DNA of 64,000 nt from Lytechinus pictus (Eukaryota > Echinodermata > Echinoidea > Temnopleuroida > Toxopneustidae), in assembly GCF_037042905.1 (NCBI RefSeq), contig NC_087257.1, forward strand, positions 24,875,501-24,939,500, read 5' to 3'. Shown piece after piece: positions 25,548 to 38,100 of the stretch (position 1 is its first letter; each line of letters opens with the position of its first letter). The notes under the pieces are model-generated. The model searched no databases. It worked only from the letters and a program-made list of their open reading frames with translations, and was not told the origin of the DNA. Made by a program: the position numbers and the translations under genes.

Positions 25548-25705
25548 GGGCCCAGTATCACAAAGGTTAGCAATTAATCGCTAATTTGAAAGAGCAATTC
25601 TGATTGGTTGCCAGTCAGTCTACTGAGCAAAATGGGTATGCAACAATGATCAGGATAGGCCAATTCATTTAGCGATTATTTGCTAACCTTTGTGTTACGG
25701 GCCCC
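25548..25705. mobile_element. MITE with GGGCCC..CACAAAGGTTAGC ends, copy 1
   Basis: GGGCCCAGTATCACAAAGG-TTAGCAA at the left pairs with TTGCTAACCTTTGTG...ACGGGCCC at the right. Inner arms AATCGCTAA/TTAGCGATT continue the pairing. It lies just downstream of LSM12. Confidence 0.85.
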
Positions 25706-25821
25706 TGGTTGAGAAAAGCTTTCAAGTATGTTCCGTACAGTCCTATGTAAAATTTGCTATGCAAAGAAAACTTTGTGTAGCAATCATTAGAAAATTTGGA
25801 GCAAGGTGTGATGTGATACCA

Positions 25822-25977
25822 GGGCTCCGTAACAAAGATTAGCGATGAATAGCGAATGTGAGAGAACGTTTCTGATTCATTCCTGGTCAGCATTTCGCGC
25901 CAAATGCACGTGTAATATTGATCTTGATTGGTTAGTTAATTTAGTGATTGATCGCTAATCTTTGTGTTACGAAGCCC
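25822..25977. mobile_element. Same MITE family, copy 2
   Basis: GGGCTCCGTAACAAAGATTAG pairs with CTAATCTTTGTGTTACGAAGCCC. Only 116 bp separate it from copy 1. Confidence 0.85.
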
Positions 25978-27183
25978 AGAAAAGTTTATTCCATGCATTT
26001 CAGTTACCCGATATTTTAAGTGCTATCAATGTATGTGCTTCAAATTTACTTGAGATTGTCAAGAAAGTCGTATTTTGACATAAATTCCATGGTCTGAATG
26101 CAAAGTGTTACATCCACAGTGAACAGTATTAGCTGGCAGCCAGAACTACTCGGTCCCCAAATTCTTTCCCAGATTGCAACATTTTGATCGTGTAGTCTTA
26201 TGATGTAGACCCACTAGAATGATGATCAATTGATCCTCTTTACTTGTTGGAAAATTCATACCATAAACATCTTACCTCTGCACTAAAATCTTTCAGTATC
26301 CTCCATGTATTCCTGTTTGCTGTTTAAGATCTAATGGCTATCGTACTTAGTACCAAACTCCAACAATGCATTTTAATTTGAAATGGAATATACGCCAAGA
26401 CTACTAACCTACAGTGTAGAAGTCTATAATTTGCCTCTCACTATAAGGTTGACCTCCTTTGAAGACTGGCCTACATGTACTGCGGCTTGAAGTTGGCATG
26501 AATGGAATAAACAAATTCTCAATTAAAACTTTGAAAATTCCATCAAAATCAGATTGAAAATGAGGAAGTTTTCAAAAAAAAGTTTTAAAAAATATTGCAA
26601 TACTTTAAATGCCCTCGTGTGGGGAAGGTTCCTATGATCTCGATGATAATTTCAGTCAATTCCTTGTTCATTTCGCCCCATTTTATATAAAATTGTTACT
26701 AATTTCAGGCAAAAGTAACGGTTTTAGGTACCAATTGAATTGTTGCAATCAATTATGAAATTAAAAACGCCCATTATGGCAAGTGTGAAAGGTCACTGAA
26801 GTCTCAATAGTGCCCGTCAAGCTACATGTACATCTGTCTGCCTAGTTCTGTGTTCCCTGACATCAAAATAATTTCTCTTCTGTTCTTTATACCAGACATA
26901 GATGTACATTGTCCCTCCAAGTTTTCTACCTGTCTTGTCGTGCTGTCAAACTTGTGTCGTCCTATTTTCACCCTCTTTATTTTTTTCCCCCGTATCCAAC
27001 CTGAAAAAAAAAAAAAAAACCTCTGTAAAGATGAGAAGCATGCTCTTGATCATGGCTCCATTACACACATTTTAGTAATTGATTGTAGAACAGATTTTTA
27101 GGATTGATTGCATTGATCACAATGTACAGTCGATTGAGAAAATCAGTTGTACAATTAGACTCTATTAAAGCTTTGTGTAATAC

Positions 27184-27412
27184 GGGACCCAGGACTTGAT
27201 TTCTGAATCAATACGCAGTATTTCATAAATCTACAATCTACTTTGCATCTGCGTTGCATAAAAGTTACTATTACAGTAACTTGGCCATCCAATGGTAACT
27301 ACCATGGCAATAATGCTTATCAGCCAAACAATTCAAGGAATCAATGAAAGTAATACCATTGGATGGCAAAGTTACCATGATATGATGATAGTATCTTTTG
27401 TGCTACAGGGCC
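27184..27412. mobile_element. Foldback MITE
   Basis: Inner arms TTGGCCATCCAATGGTA and TACCATTGGATGGCAAAGT are inverted repeats. Outer ends GGGACCC and ACAGGGCC are weakly inverted. Confidence 0.65.
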
Positions 27413-28544
27413 TGATTTTAATCCTGTTCTTAACTTTAGTGTCATGAAGTGCGAATGATTTTTTTCTTTTCACTGCATTATTTTGTTATTGGGCATTGAT
27501 AATATGGACAAGAAATCAAACGGGATGAATCATTTTCATTCATACTTTTCACATGAAAAGTCTGGTTTTCAGAGTCGAAATGCATACATACTCCTCTGTT
27601 TCAAACATTTCTTAGTCTGATATTTGTGTGACCTGCATGCCTGCTCCCTAATAATAGTGCGTACAACTTCATTGTTTCCTTTTCTGCTTTTATACTTTTG
27701 TAAGTCAAGTCATCTAGTCAATTTTCTCTTTTGGGGTCTTTTTTGGGAATGGAGGGGGGGGGTATAAACCAACTGATGGGAAATTATAAATGTGATTAAA
27801 AAGCTCTTTAACTTTGATTGATTTTTTTTCTCCTTAAATAACTATTTTTTGTTATTGTCTGTGACAGGTATATTATTTTTGTTGTGTAATCCTGGTTTTT
27901 TTTCTTTGTTCTTGTTATTATTTGAAGAGAGGTGGGCAATTTTTCACTTGAACCTACCTCTGGGAAATGAGTTTAAAATATATTGTTTAAATTCCTCAAT
28001 GTCATGACATTCTCTCTTCCACATACTGATGTTACGAGGCATCAATCTTGTTCTGATTTGTCATTAAAAAAAAAAGAAAAATGTACATGATTCCTTTACC
28101 TTTGTCTTGTCAGTAGTGTCCTTAAAGAATAATAGGGAGTTTTTGCACAGCGATGTATGGATGATTCAAGAACAGAGAAAATTTATTGTCAAATGGCCGT
28201 TCATGATGGACAACCAAGAAGTCTTTGTCTAACCTCGGTGAATCAAAATGGCAGTTAAGTCCTTGACTCTGGAAAACAACATGAGTGCAATCTTTTGTCT
28301 GCTCTGAATCTTGGGACAAAATTATTGTTCCGTTTCACCTATTTTCGACGAAGACCTCTCAGCTGTTCTTTGTCATTTGATGGGGATTTTCAATAGGTTT
28401 ACTGAGAAAATGGTTATTTCTTGAATGTAGGCTATAATTATGTTGCAATATCTTGCATAGCAAATGTGTAAATTGTAAGTGAAAAAAGTGCTTGGGAGAG
28501 TTAATGTAGTATCTTGGGCAATGTATGTACATGTTAGCTAGGTA

Positions 28545-28895
28545 GCCCCTTTTGGATGCTCCCCAGGGAGTAGAGAATGAACATGTTCAACGTAGTCCTT
28601 GCAGAGTAAGTGTGTGTGTGGTGCAGTGCAAAAATTGAATGTTCAGGAGGTATCAATCGTCGTATGCTAAGGATTTCAAGCCCGGTGGCCATCCAAGAAG
28701 GATCCCCATGGAGTGGAGAAGGTGCATATATTGTGTATGCTGAGTGTATGTTTGGACTAGCTCTTGCAGAGTGATTTAAAATAAGTTGTGCAGTGAGAAC
28801 AAATACTGACGAGATGGTTATAGCATACATGGTAATGAACAATGAAAGATTGGTAGCCCGGCGTTGATGAACGCTACCCAGGGAGTGGAGAACAT
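28545..28895. repeat. Degenerate tandem repeat, about 165-bp unit
   Basis: CCAGGGAGTAGAGAA, CCATGGAGTGGAGAA and CCAGGGAGTGGAGAA recur with CTTGCAGAGT and TGTGCAGTG words between them. Confidence 0.55.
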
Positions 28896-29489
28896 AAGCA
28901 TTTTAGGGATATTTCATACATAGTTAGTGCATGATTGGCGCAATCGAAAATATTCAGGAGATATAGATTTAATGAATCACCACAAAGTTTAAAATGCCAT
29001 AGTTTTCTTATTTTTTCCTCCGATTTCTGTAAAAGTTTATGATGCCAGGATTATCATTTTAGTCATAAAAGGGGAACTTGGCTAAATTCGACAGGTGCTA
29101 GTGAGCCCTCTTGTGGCAAAGTACAAGTCAAGTCCTGATACAGATCAGAATAGTGTTTAGATGAAATGGTAAACATTATATTCTGGAAAGTCGAGTATAT
29201 AAATCCGCAGTGTTGGACATCCGTGGTTGGAAAACAGCGAGATATGCAGGATAATCGTGGCCGTACGTATCTTTCATCCATACGCTCCACCCCTCCCCCT
29301 CTCTGCCCCTCTATCTCCCCCCCCCCTCTTCCCCTCTTTTTCTCGCCATCGTGTAAGATATTGCACCTGTCATATCCGAAGACAGTGACTTTGAACATCG
29401 ACTTCTTTTCCCGGACGTCACGCTCAGCGGATCTCTCATTGCTCCAAGCCGTTGTCGAGATTAACTCTTCCGCCGTCTCAACCACGGGG

Positions 29490-29590
29490 CTGAAGAAGAA
29501 TAAAAGAAGAAGGAGGAGAAGAAGAAGAAAAAGGAGGAGGAGAAGAAGGAGGAGGAGAAGAAGAAGAAGAAGAATTAGAAAATTTGGAAA
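29490..29590. repeat. (GAA/GGA)n purine tract
   Basis: AGAAGGAGG-type low complexity creating Arg/Lys-rich or Leu-rich spurious frames. Confidence 0.9.
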
Positions 29591-29649
29591 TTGAAGGAAA
29601 AGCGAATCTAAGAGAGCACTGGGAATGCTGCTCGGGTATTTCAAGGTTA

Positions 29650-31900
29650 ATACGGTATCACCTTGACCCTTATTATCAAATTATGGGTTATGGATGTATC
29701 TAAATAAAAATCCAGATCTTTATCGGCGGAACATCACTTCCTTTGAATTGACATAACTGACATATTAACTGACATATAGCAGCCAGGATAAATAGGCTTT
29801 CTTTCACTTCAAAACCGAAATCAGTTTCAATGTAGATTTATCTGTGAGCCTACGTTGTTCCATTTTAGATCAATCTACTAATCTTTATGTTTTTAGAAAT
29901 GAAATAAAAATTGTCTTCTCGTTTTTTGTCAACGTAAGAGTTATGATACGAAATAAGAAATTGTTCTTCAAATCAACGCAACAATCTCCTCGGTGATTGT
30001 GTACAGAGGTCTGGATAAATATTTAGTATATATTTGCCTAATGTGTCCCCATCCAACTCCCCAAGATATAAGTTTTACACGATGTGAACAAAGTAGGCCT
30101 ACATTAATGATAAATTACAGGATTGGCAACAAATGATAAGTTAATTCATTACTTTATGGTTATTTACGAGCACGCCTTTGGAAAATTTTAGATAAGTTAC
30201 GTTCATATGCCATAAAGTGGCAAAACTCAATTTTCTGAGTAACAAGATAATTAAGTTATCAATGTTTAAGATCAAACTTAAGTTGAGACTGATGGCTACT
30301 GTTTAGTTTAGAGTATGAGATGATTTTACATGACTCTCAATTTGAGTTTGATTTTGATTAATAACAACTTGATTAATAACAACGATTTCCTAAAGAACGA
30401 CTCTTGCTTTTCATGATGATATTTGTCTTCTTTAAACAATTTCTTTTAATGATCCATTCAGACGAAAATTGACACACGATATTTACATCACCCGTGACAA
30501 GAAAACAAAACCCTTCTAAAACAATCTTAAAGCTATTTAGAAAGTGATAAAGTTTATAATTCATCTATATAATAATGGTAATATATATGTCAATATATGA
30601 AGATAATATACAACTTCCCTAAACTGACGGAATATTTACATTCAAGTATTGCACATAAAATCTTATTTGAAAATCATGGCACACTTCATATTCTTTATCG
30701 AAAAAAATGGTACATTATGAGTCAAAATTAATTGCTTATGGGAATTATGATAATGAACTGATGAAAGCATAAAAGGGAAAGTACAGATTTTTAGGACGTT
30801 TTGACAATTAGGATGTCGACATTTTCTTTAAGTTCTAAAAATTTAATTGGATATATGATCTACTTATATCGCTCCTAGAATAAATAATTAAATTTCCTTT
30901 TACAGTGTAAAAACAAAGTTACCTCAACATGGGATAAGGATCACTGACAAGAAATTGTCTCGTATTGTAAGTAATTACAGCTTGAAATATAATTGTTTAA
31001 CTGACAGTGCAGAAAGTAATAATGACTGATTGTGATGCAAGTAATTTAGTTTCGTCATTAGGAACATGTTTATCTATAAAACAAAACTTACAACACCAAC
31101 CCCTAAACAACCTCTAGTGAATAATTCACATAGGCATATCCTAGTTCACAGTAGTCAGTTAAAAAAAAAAAGATGAATAGACCCCAAAGTATTTTCAGGG
31201 GCGGATCTAGGATTTTAATGGGAGCGGTGGTAGGGCACAGAAAATTGATCCATTTTAAATGGGAATAGTTTGATCAGCAAATTAAAGGGCCCTCATCAAA
31301 AGGGGGCATATTTATTTTCATCGTCACTTCCAGAAGGGGTCAGTACGAATGCACAGCTCAATCTATTTGGCTATGTTATGTACATGGTTCTATACAAGAT
31401 TATACAATCAATATATTGCAATGACAAACTTTATAAGAACGATTATTTACACAATGCCCTTGTTTGAAAAAGACTGAAAAATGCAGCTCCATGTACAGTA
31501 AACTATGTAAAATGATCGGTCCGCATTGATTTCATTTTGGTTTCACTTTCAACTTTGGTCACTTCTAACTTTTCTATGAACATTTCGTGGTTTAAGCCGC
31601 CATACACGAAATACATTTCATTTCATTTCATTCTTAACCTAACTTTAAATTAAGAGAGTATAGTGGCTGAATTTTCAACACTGTCGTAATCATGATCTCG
31701 ATCATATCATCATGTCCCCATCATGTCTAAAGGCCAACGGCTCTATCCAAAACTTAAATTGACAAAACCTTTTTTTTTCACTCTGAAATATCGTATTCAT
31801 TTCAAACAAACAATGTTTGTTGACCATCAATGATAAGAAAAAAAAATGTTGGACAAATGTTATTTTTTTATGAAGATCGAAATACTATTAAGCAGTCTAA
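29650..31900. other. Intergenic DNA between LSM12 and FReD 1
   Basis: AT-rich with no recognised gene. It contains one exon-like segment (30906-30966, see findings) and a CGGATC element end near 31199. Confidence 0.4.
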
Positions 31901-31928
31901 TATGAATCCAAATCAAGCTATGGAGTCC

Positions 31929-32179
31929 TCAAAAGAGCGGTCGTATTTTCATCTCAGTGAACCTGAGCGAGTAACTGTATCCTCGCCATTGATTCCAGAC
32001 GACCCCGCGGGCGTACTGCCGGTTGGGGCCCCTCAGGTAGGCACCGTTGAGGTTGCTGTTGTGGCAGCTTGTATACCACCACGCCCCAGTGTATTGCCGG
32101 GCGCAGTTGCCGCTCCATCGGTCGTTGTCACGGTCTATGGTGGAGAAAGGAACGTTGTTGTGGCCGGTCAGGGCGTCAC
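31929..32179 (-). CDS. FReD 1 exon 4: C-terminal fibrinogen subdomain and stop
   Basis: The acceptor is TTCATAG|GTGACGC. The 251 nt encode [20 protein letters not shown], the [16 protein letters not shown] cysteine pair, SNLNGAYL and the end KIRPLF, then TGA at 31931-31929. It carries the Asp/Asn calcium loop and the Cys-His turn used for ligand binding in ficolins and tachylectin-5. Confidence 0.92.
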
Positions 32180-35100
32180 CTATGAACATGGGGGGTAAAA
32201 AGAGAATGAGAAATGTATATCATAATTTGCAATTCAACTACGTGAGAAAGATAAGCCTACATTTCGTAAATTCTTGGCGACCCCAATATATAAATGTGCA
32301 AATACCGATGCACTTTATTTTTGGGTAGTTCTTCCAGGCCATAAACAGGTTCAGTGTAGATAGAGAAATTTATAAACGTTTTCCTTTAGTTACTGCCATT
32401 AAAGCATCGGCTGCTTTTCCGAGATGCCACCAAACACAGCAACCCCTTTATGCCCTTAGCGTTCTAATGTAGCAGTCATTTTGAAGCTTGTCAGCAATGC
32501 CAATTGTAATCCTCTGACCGTTGCCATATTCAGAGGCCAATACTTTTCAGCTAACCAAAAGCTGGGATTTCACCAAAAAAATTCAGAGCTGACGACTTAG
32601 TCAATGTTCATGACCCGGGGAGGCATTCAAATATATTGCTGTACACATGCGTGACCCCCCCCCCCCCCCAGAAAAAAAAACGCGTTTAAAGTTTTGGGGT
32701 TTTTATCGGTTTTGGACGCGGGCCGCGCGTGCACTCGTTAAGGGTAAAAAAAACCCACAGATTTTCAAGAAAAAGGGTGGATTTGAAAGACTTGACAATG
32801 ATCATTCGCGGGGTCAAACGTATTTAGGGTATGTTTCTTTTCCAAAGATTTTTTTAAAGACTAGCCAAACGTGTTTAGGGTATGTTTTTTCCCAATGTTT
32901 TTCCCCGGGTCATGTTCTGGCGACAACTTGTTTAGGGGACAAAATGTGCAAATAAAGCCCGCGAAAAACTTGTTTAGGGGGTTATTTTGCACACGGAGAA
33001 AATCTCGTTTAGGGGTGGAAATAACTTGGTCAAGCATTGTGTACAGCAATACATTTGACTCCCCCCGGGTTCATAACTTTAAAGAATCGCCTCCTGTACA
33101 GGGTGCAGACATGGCAGAATATAAAGTGGTACACCAGTGCCCTTCGTGACATTATAATTTCGACCCCACCTTCCTCGTCAGTGTTCTTTGGCAATAATTC
33201 ACAAAGTTCTACGTCACGGATCTAAATTTATCCTAACTTATGGTCTCCAAAGACTTCTAAAAGTGAATCACTATTCTCATATTTGATGCAGGGCAATAAG
33301 GGCGTCGATTCAGACTCGGAGTTACTAGACAAGTTTAAGATGCAATATAAGTTCTTAACCTTTACATCATCTATACATCAACGCCAAAGGTCTGTCAGCA
33401 TGGACAGGGTGGATATAGGATAGCTTTGTTGAAAACTCCTGTGATAAGTAAAGCTTGAATTTTAGGGAATATGGACAACCGTCGCGTCGTCGCAGCGATT
33501 TTTTTTTTGGGGGGGGGGGGGGGGGGTGTTGTTGCCTTTTCACTGTTGACGGTCAAACACAGGAACTCTTACCGTTTAACGTAACCATACAGTACAAACA
33601 ACAACTTCGGTAAATTTGAGACCAAAATGCACTTTCAGGTTTCAAATAAAATTTTAATGGTATTGCTTTTTAAATGAAACTCTATTCATATCCAGGATCA
33701 TATTATTTCACCCTTTTCCCATGCCGATTCTTTCCTTTCTCCTTTTTTTTTACTTGGTCGTAGACCTTTTGGGTACAGTGCCCCAACTCCCCCCTCCACA
33801 TCTATATAAGCCAGTGCCCGCTGAGATGCCACAGAAGATTGTCTTCCTCCCCATCTCCCCGCGTTTGAATGATATCATCAACCATCAAGATCAAGGCCAT
33901 CTCGGCGTGTGATTTTTGGCACACTGACCACCAACGCTGAGGGCGGAAATAAATCAGTCTGACGATAGTCTGACCAATGCGATACAATCAATCAACTTCT
34001 GGTATCTAAATGCTGACCTCAAATAAAATTTGCTAATTTAGGCAATATGTGCCAGTTATTTTATGCGCTATAGACAGTGCCTGTTTCTGTTTTCAATTCA
34101 ATAAATATCAAGAGTAAATGCATTTCTCAAATCTTAGTTCTTCTCTCCCTGATTATTATTTCATTTATTTATTCATTCATTTATTTCTGTCATAGTGTTT
34201 AGCTTATATCACCAAATGAGGTACACTCAATTATCTTTTTTTTTCACTAAAAATCACTCCGATTTCACTTCTTAGAAAGGGAGAGGGGGAGGGAGGGCGA
34301 GAAAGAGAGAGAGAGAGAGAGAGGGAAGGGAAGGAAGGGGGTTAGTCTGCTGTGCAAACCCTTCACTCGAGTTAAAGAGTCTGAATGCGCAACCTACACT
34401 GACTTGTGTACTGAAGGCCCTCTCTCCTGAAATTGAAACAGCAAGTTTTATATGCGCTAGTCTCGTGAAGGCCCACTTGTTGATTAAAGTTTCAACCAGG
34501 ATCTGTGCCTGCAGACTGGGAGGGGGGTACTAAATCTCACCTGCATTTGACTGGGGGTCGTATCTCTCTACCCTCAGCGTATAGTTGCCCATTTCATCGC
34601 TAACCGAAAACACCTTGTATCTTGCGAATCTCTCCTGCATCTGGAAGTCGCCGAGATCGACCCGTAGTTCGTGCGGTCCCTGCATGGCAATCTTGTGGAT
34701 CCATTCGTTGCCGAGCCAGAACTCGCCCTCGAGAAAGCCGAAACCGTGTTTGTATTCCTCCCAGTTTCGGACGAAGTTGAGGCGGCCATCGATTCGCCGC
34801 TGAATTACCTGGGAATGGGAAAACATAAATTTCGTATTATCATGTCTTATGATTTATGTTTATATCAACAAAGGTCTTCCTTTTTAGAAATCGGCTTTCC
34901 TCAAACATACAGAAGCATGATAGGGCTTATGATATAAAAGGGTCATTATCTACACGTATGAGGTTGCCATTCTGTGCTTATTATATACCATACATAATTA
35001 TAAGGGCGTCGCTCGTCATTGCGCAGAAAGGGATAGTAGATTATAAGGGTCTCTATTTTGTGGAAAGGGGTATTATCCACTAGGGTTGGTATTCATATAT

Positions 35101-38100
35101 TCATAATTTAATAAGGGGGTGGCTATTGATAAAGGAAGAAGTGGGTTGCTATCCCCAATCGCATACCAGGTCACTTTAAGGATACACTCATCAGCCTAGC
35201 GGCCATCTCCACATAGAACATAAAGGTTCCCTTCTTAAATTATGACTAGCAAACATCCCGTATTATGAATAGCGGACCTTATGAATCATGTTCACTATGG
35301 TTTTTTTTTCAAAAGTGACCCCTTTTCCGTAGTATGACTAGAATTCCTTAAGAAAAGCGGCCTTGCTGCAGTTTGACTACAATCGACCTACGATCTATAT
35401 CTTCGATCTCTCTACGATTTATGTACGATCTTTCGGTTTCTTACCGTCCATCCACCGCCGTTTCGTGTTTGATCGCAGTAAACATCCTTCTTTCCACACT
35501 CGTTGACGGAAGAAACGTAAATCGTATACACCCCATCACGAACGCCGCCGAATTCTCGGATATCCATGCAATGTTTGGGCATCGGGAGTGGGGCTGCAAT
35601 AAAAAAAAAAAAGGGGGGGGGGTAATGAAAATTATTAGTTTTGTTTCAATTTGATATTGTGTCAAACACCAGGAAAGTATGGCAAGTGCTGTGGTTTCAT
35701 GGTTTCTTTAAACGACCGAGAAGAGGCTAGCATACCACCAGTAAGCTTGGGGGGTCTTTGCTGGCGTCACCGTTCTAAATAGTTTAAATTCTTTTATACG
35801 TAAGAAAGCACAGCAACCGAGCGAGGAATAGTTTCCTTTCTCCACCAAACGATAGCAATTCTACTACGTGCAAATCTATATACGAAATACAATACAGGTC
35901 ATTAAAATAAAGGCTAATATCTGAGGGATTGGAAGCGTCCAAACAAGAAAATTTGTTATTTTCATCAGAAAATTAAGAGATTTTATTTTGAAGTATATAG
36001 ATTTTAAATATCTTTATTTAAACTTTTTTTTCACTTTCCTAATTGGAAAATGGAATGGGAAGGGGGATGGGTTGCAGGAATGAAGGGATGGAGGGCTTGT
36101 CCCTCTTTCCTTGGCCATGGCATTCAAATTATGATATTTCGATTCTTCGTAACCAGATATAATGTTTTGTCATAAAAAAAATAGAAATAAAGACAGTGTA
36201 CGTGTATTAGCTTGAAGTTTCAGTATCTACATGCATTTGAGGAACTTGAAGCTGAGTTTAAAAGACGTGGAATAATACGGTCGACGATGTCGGTGAAGAC
36301 AACGATAACGACAAATCTTCAGGATACAAAAAGGAGACTGACGACCTTGACCAACTTTCAACGCATCAACGATAAATTCCCGACGGTCACGGTGTGATCG
36401 GTTGACTCGACTACCGATCACATTTTCAGCATGTCGTCTGCTACGGGAACGAGACAACTCTGTCAACGCGGGAATTCAAGACTCTCCCTTCCTTATCCTG
36501 TTTAATAAAAATACACCTGTACCCCCCGCAAAGGGCATGGCTTAGAGAGTAGGCCAAGACATGAATAGATCGGACACCCCCCCCCCCTCCCTTCGACGTT
36601 GACGGATCGAAAAGAGTAAAATCAACGCATTCATTTCCGTTAATATGCATTATTGGAGACAGTTCGTGCTGTCTATGATCTATTTTTATACAAAATGGAT
36701 TATATTGTTCCGATGGTCACTTGATCAGAATCTTCTTGAAAATACCAATATTCTTTATTTTCAAAATCACTTTTCAATTTCCCCTCGAGTTTATAATGTT
36801 TACTAGATTATTAATTTCTCCCCGATCCAAATACGCCCTTGCGTTATAATGGAATCACACTGTGGAATGAAATATATAATAATATAAATCTAAACAAACC
36901 TTTGATGCACCATAAAAAAACTCTTGAAAATGAAATGTTAAAACAATATTTAAAAATCCTGTCAAATTAAATGTCCTATGTCTTAGTATGAAACGTCTGT
37001 AACTCTGTATCATACTTCTTATTGCATATTAATGATAATCTTGGTTTCTTAGTTATTTTTTTTTCTTCAAAATTTTATATAATAATGTATGTGATCATTA
37101 AGTTTGTGGTCGTGCCGTGATCTAGTGGTTCTGACTCTCACCTGTCAAAGAGAGGGTCGAGGGTTCGAATCCTAGCCATGGCGTGTTTTCATTCAGCAAC
37201 AAAATTATCCACACTGTGCTGCACTAGGTGAGGTGAATGGGTACCCGGCAGGATTGATTGCTTGCATGCACTGAGCGCCGGTGATGGTAGCTCGAGCTAA
37301 AGCCGAGGTAACAATAGCAGCTTTATAAATCTATCTATTATTATTATTCATTAATAGTTGGTGCCCGTATCATTTTTTATTCAAAGTGTTTCGGGGCTTC
37401 TAGCTCAATCCATTTAACAAATCACATTGCTATTATACTGAATTGAATTGACTTGAATTCCGACTATTTATTGTTTCCGAATATTTAACAACTAAAACAC
37501 GGGGTTCTCTGTATACATCCATTGAATCGATGATCTATAGATTGGAATCATCATGATTATGTGAGTTTTCATCCTCCCACGTGACCCGTTCAGAGGAAAT
37601 TGTGATAATCCAAACATGGTTTGAATTTTTGCTGATTCCGGAATGTGTATCCATTTAAGATTTTCTTCAGTCTTAGTCAAAGTACTTATTTTTAGGAAGG
37701 GGGGGGGGGATGCAGTTGGCGCTCGGGGTTTGATTTCGATATCCCCACTTAACATACTTAACTGAAAATTTGGTTGTGAAATCGCAAATGCCGGGGGCAG
37801 AAAAAAAAATTAAAGGAAAAGAAAAGGAGGATGATAGAAAAACGAAAGAAAAAAAAACAGAAAGAATAGAAAAAAGATTAAAAAAAAAAAAAAAAAAAAA
37901 AAGAATTGCGAAATAAAAGTTTGGGTATATCGGCACCCAAGAAAATCGCCTTCATCACCTTGAGTTAACGCAAGCCCTATTGAGTAAAAAAAAATGATGG
38001 CAGAGAATATATAGCGTACGGGGAATTTTCGTGACAGGGTAAGGCGGGCGAGCAAAACAATCGACCCTATTAAAAATGGGAAATCTGTTTTTTTTTTAAG

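Noticed and set aside
32820-33010. Telomeric repeat insertion
   Set aside because: TTTAGGG words are separated by 20-40 bp of other sequence and belong to an element with inverted ends.
37109-37185. A tRNA gene
   Set aside because: A and B boxes are good but the cloverleaf is poor and it is fused to a SINE body also seen at 361 and 59424.
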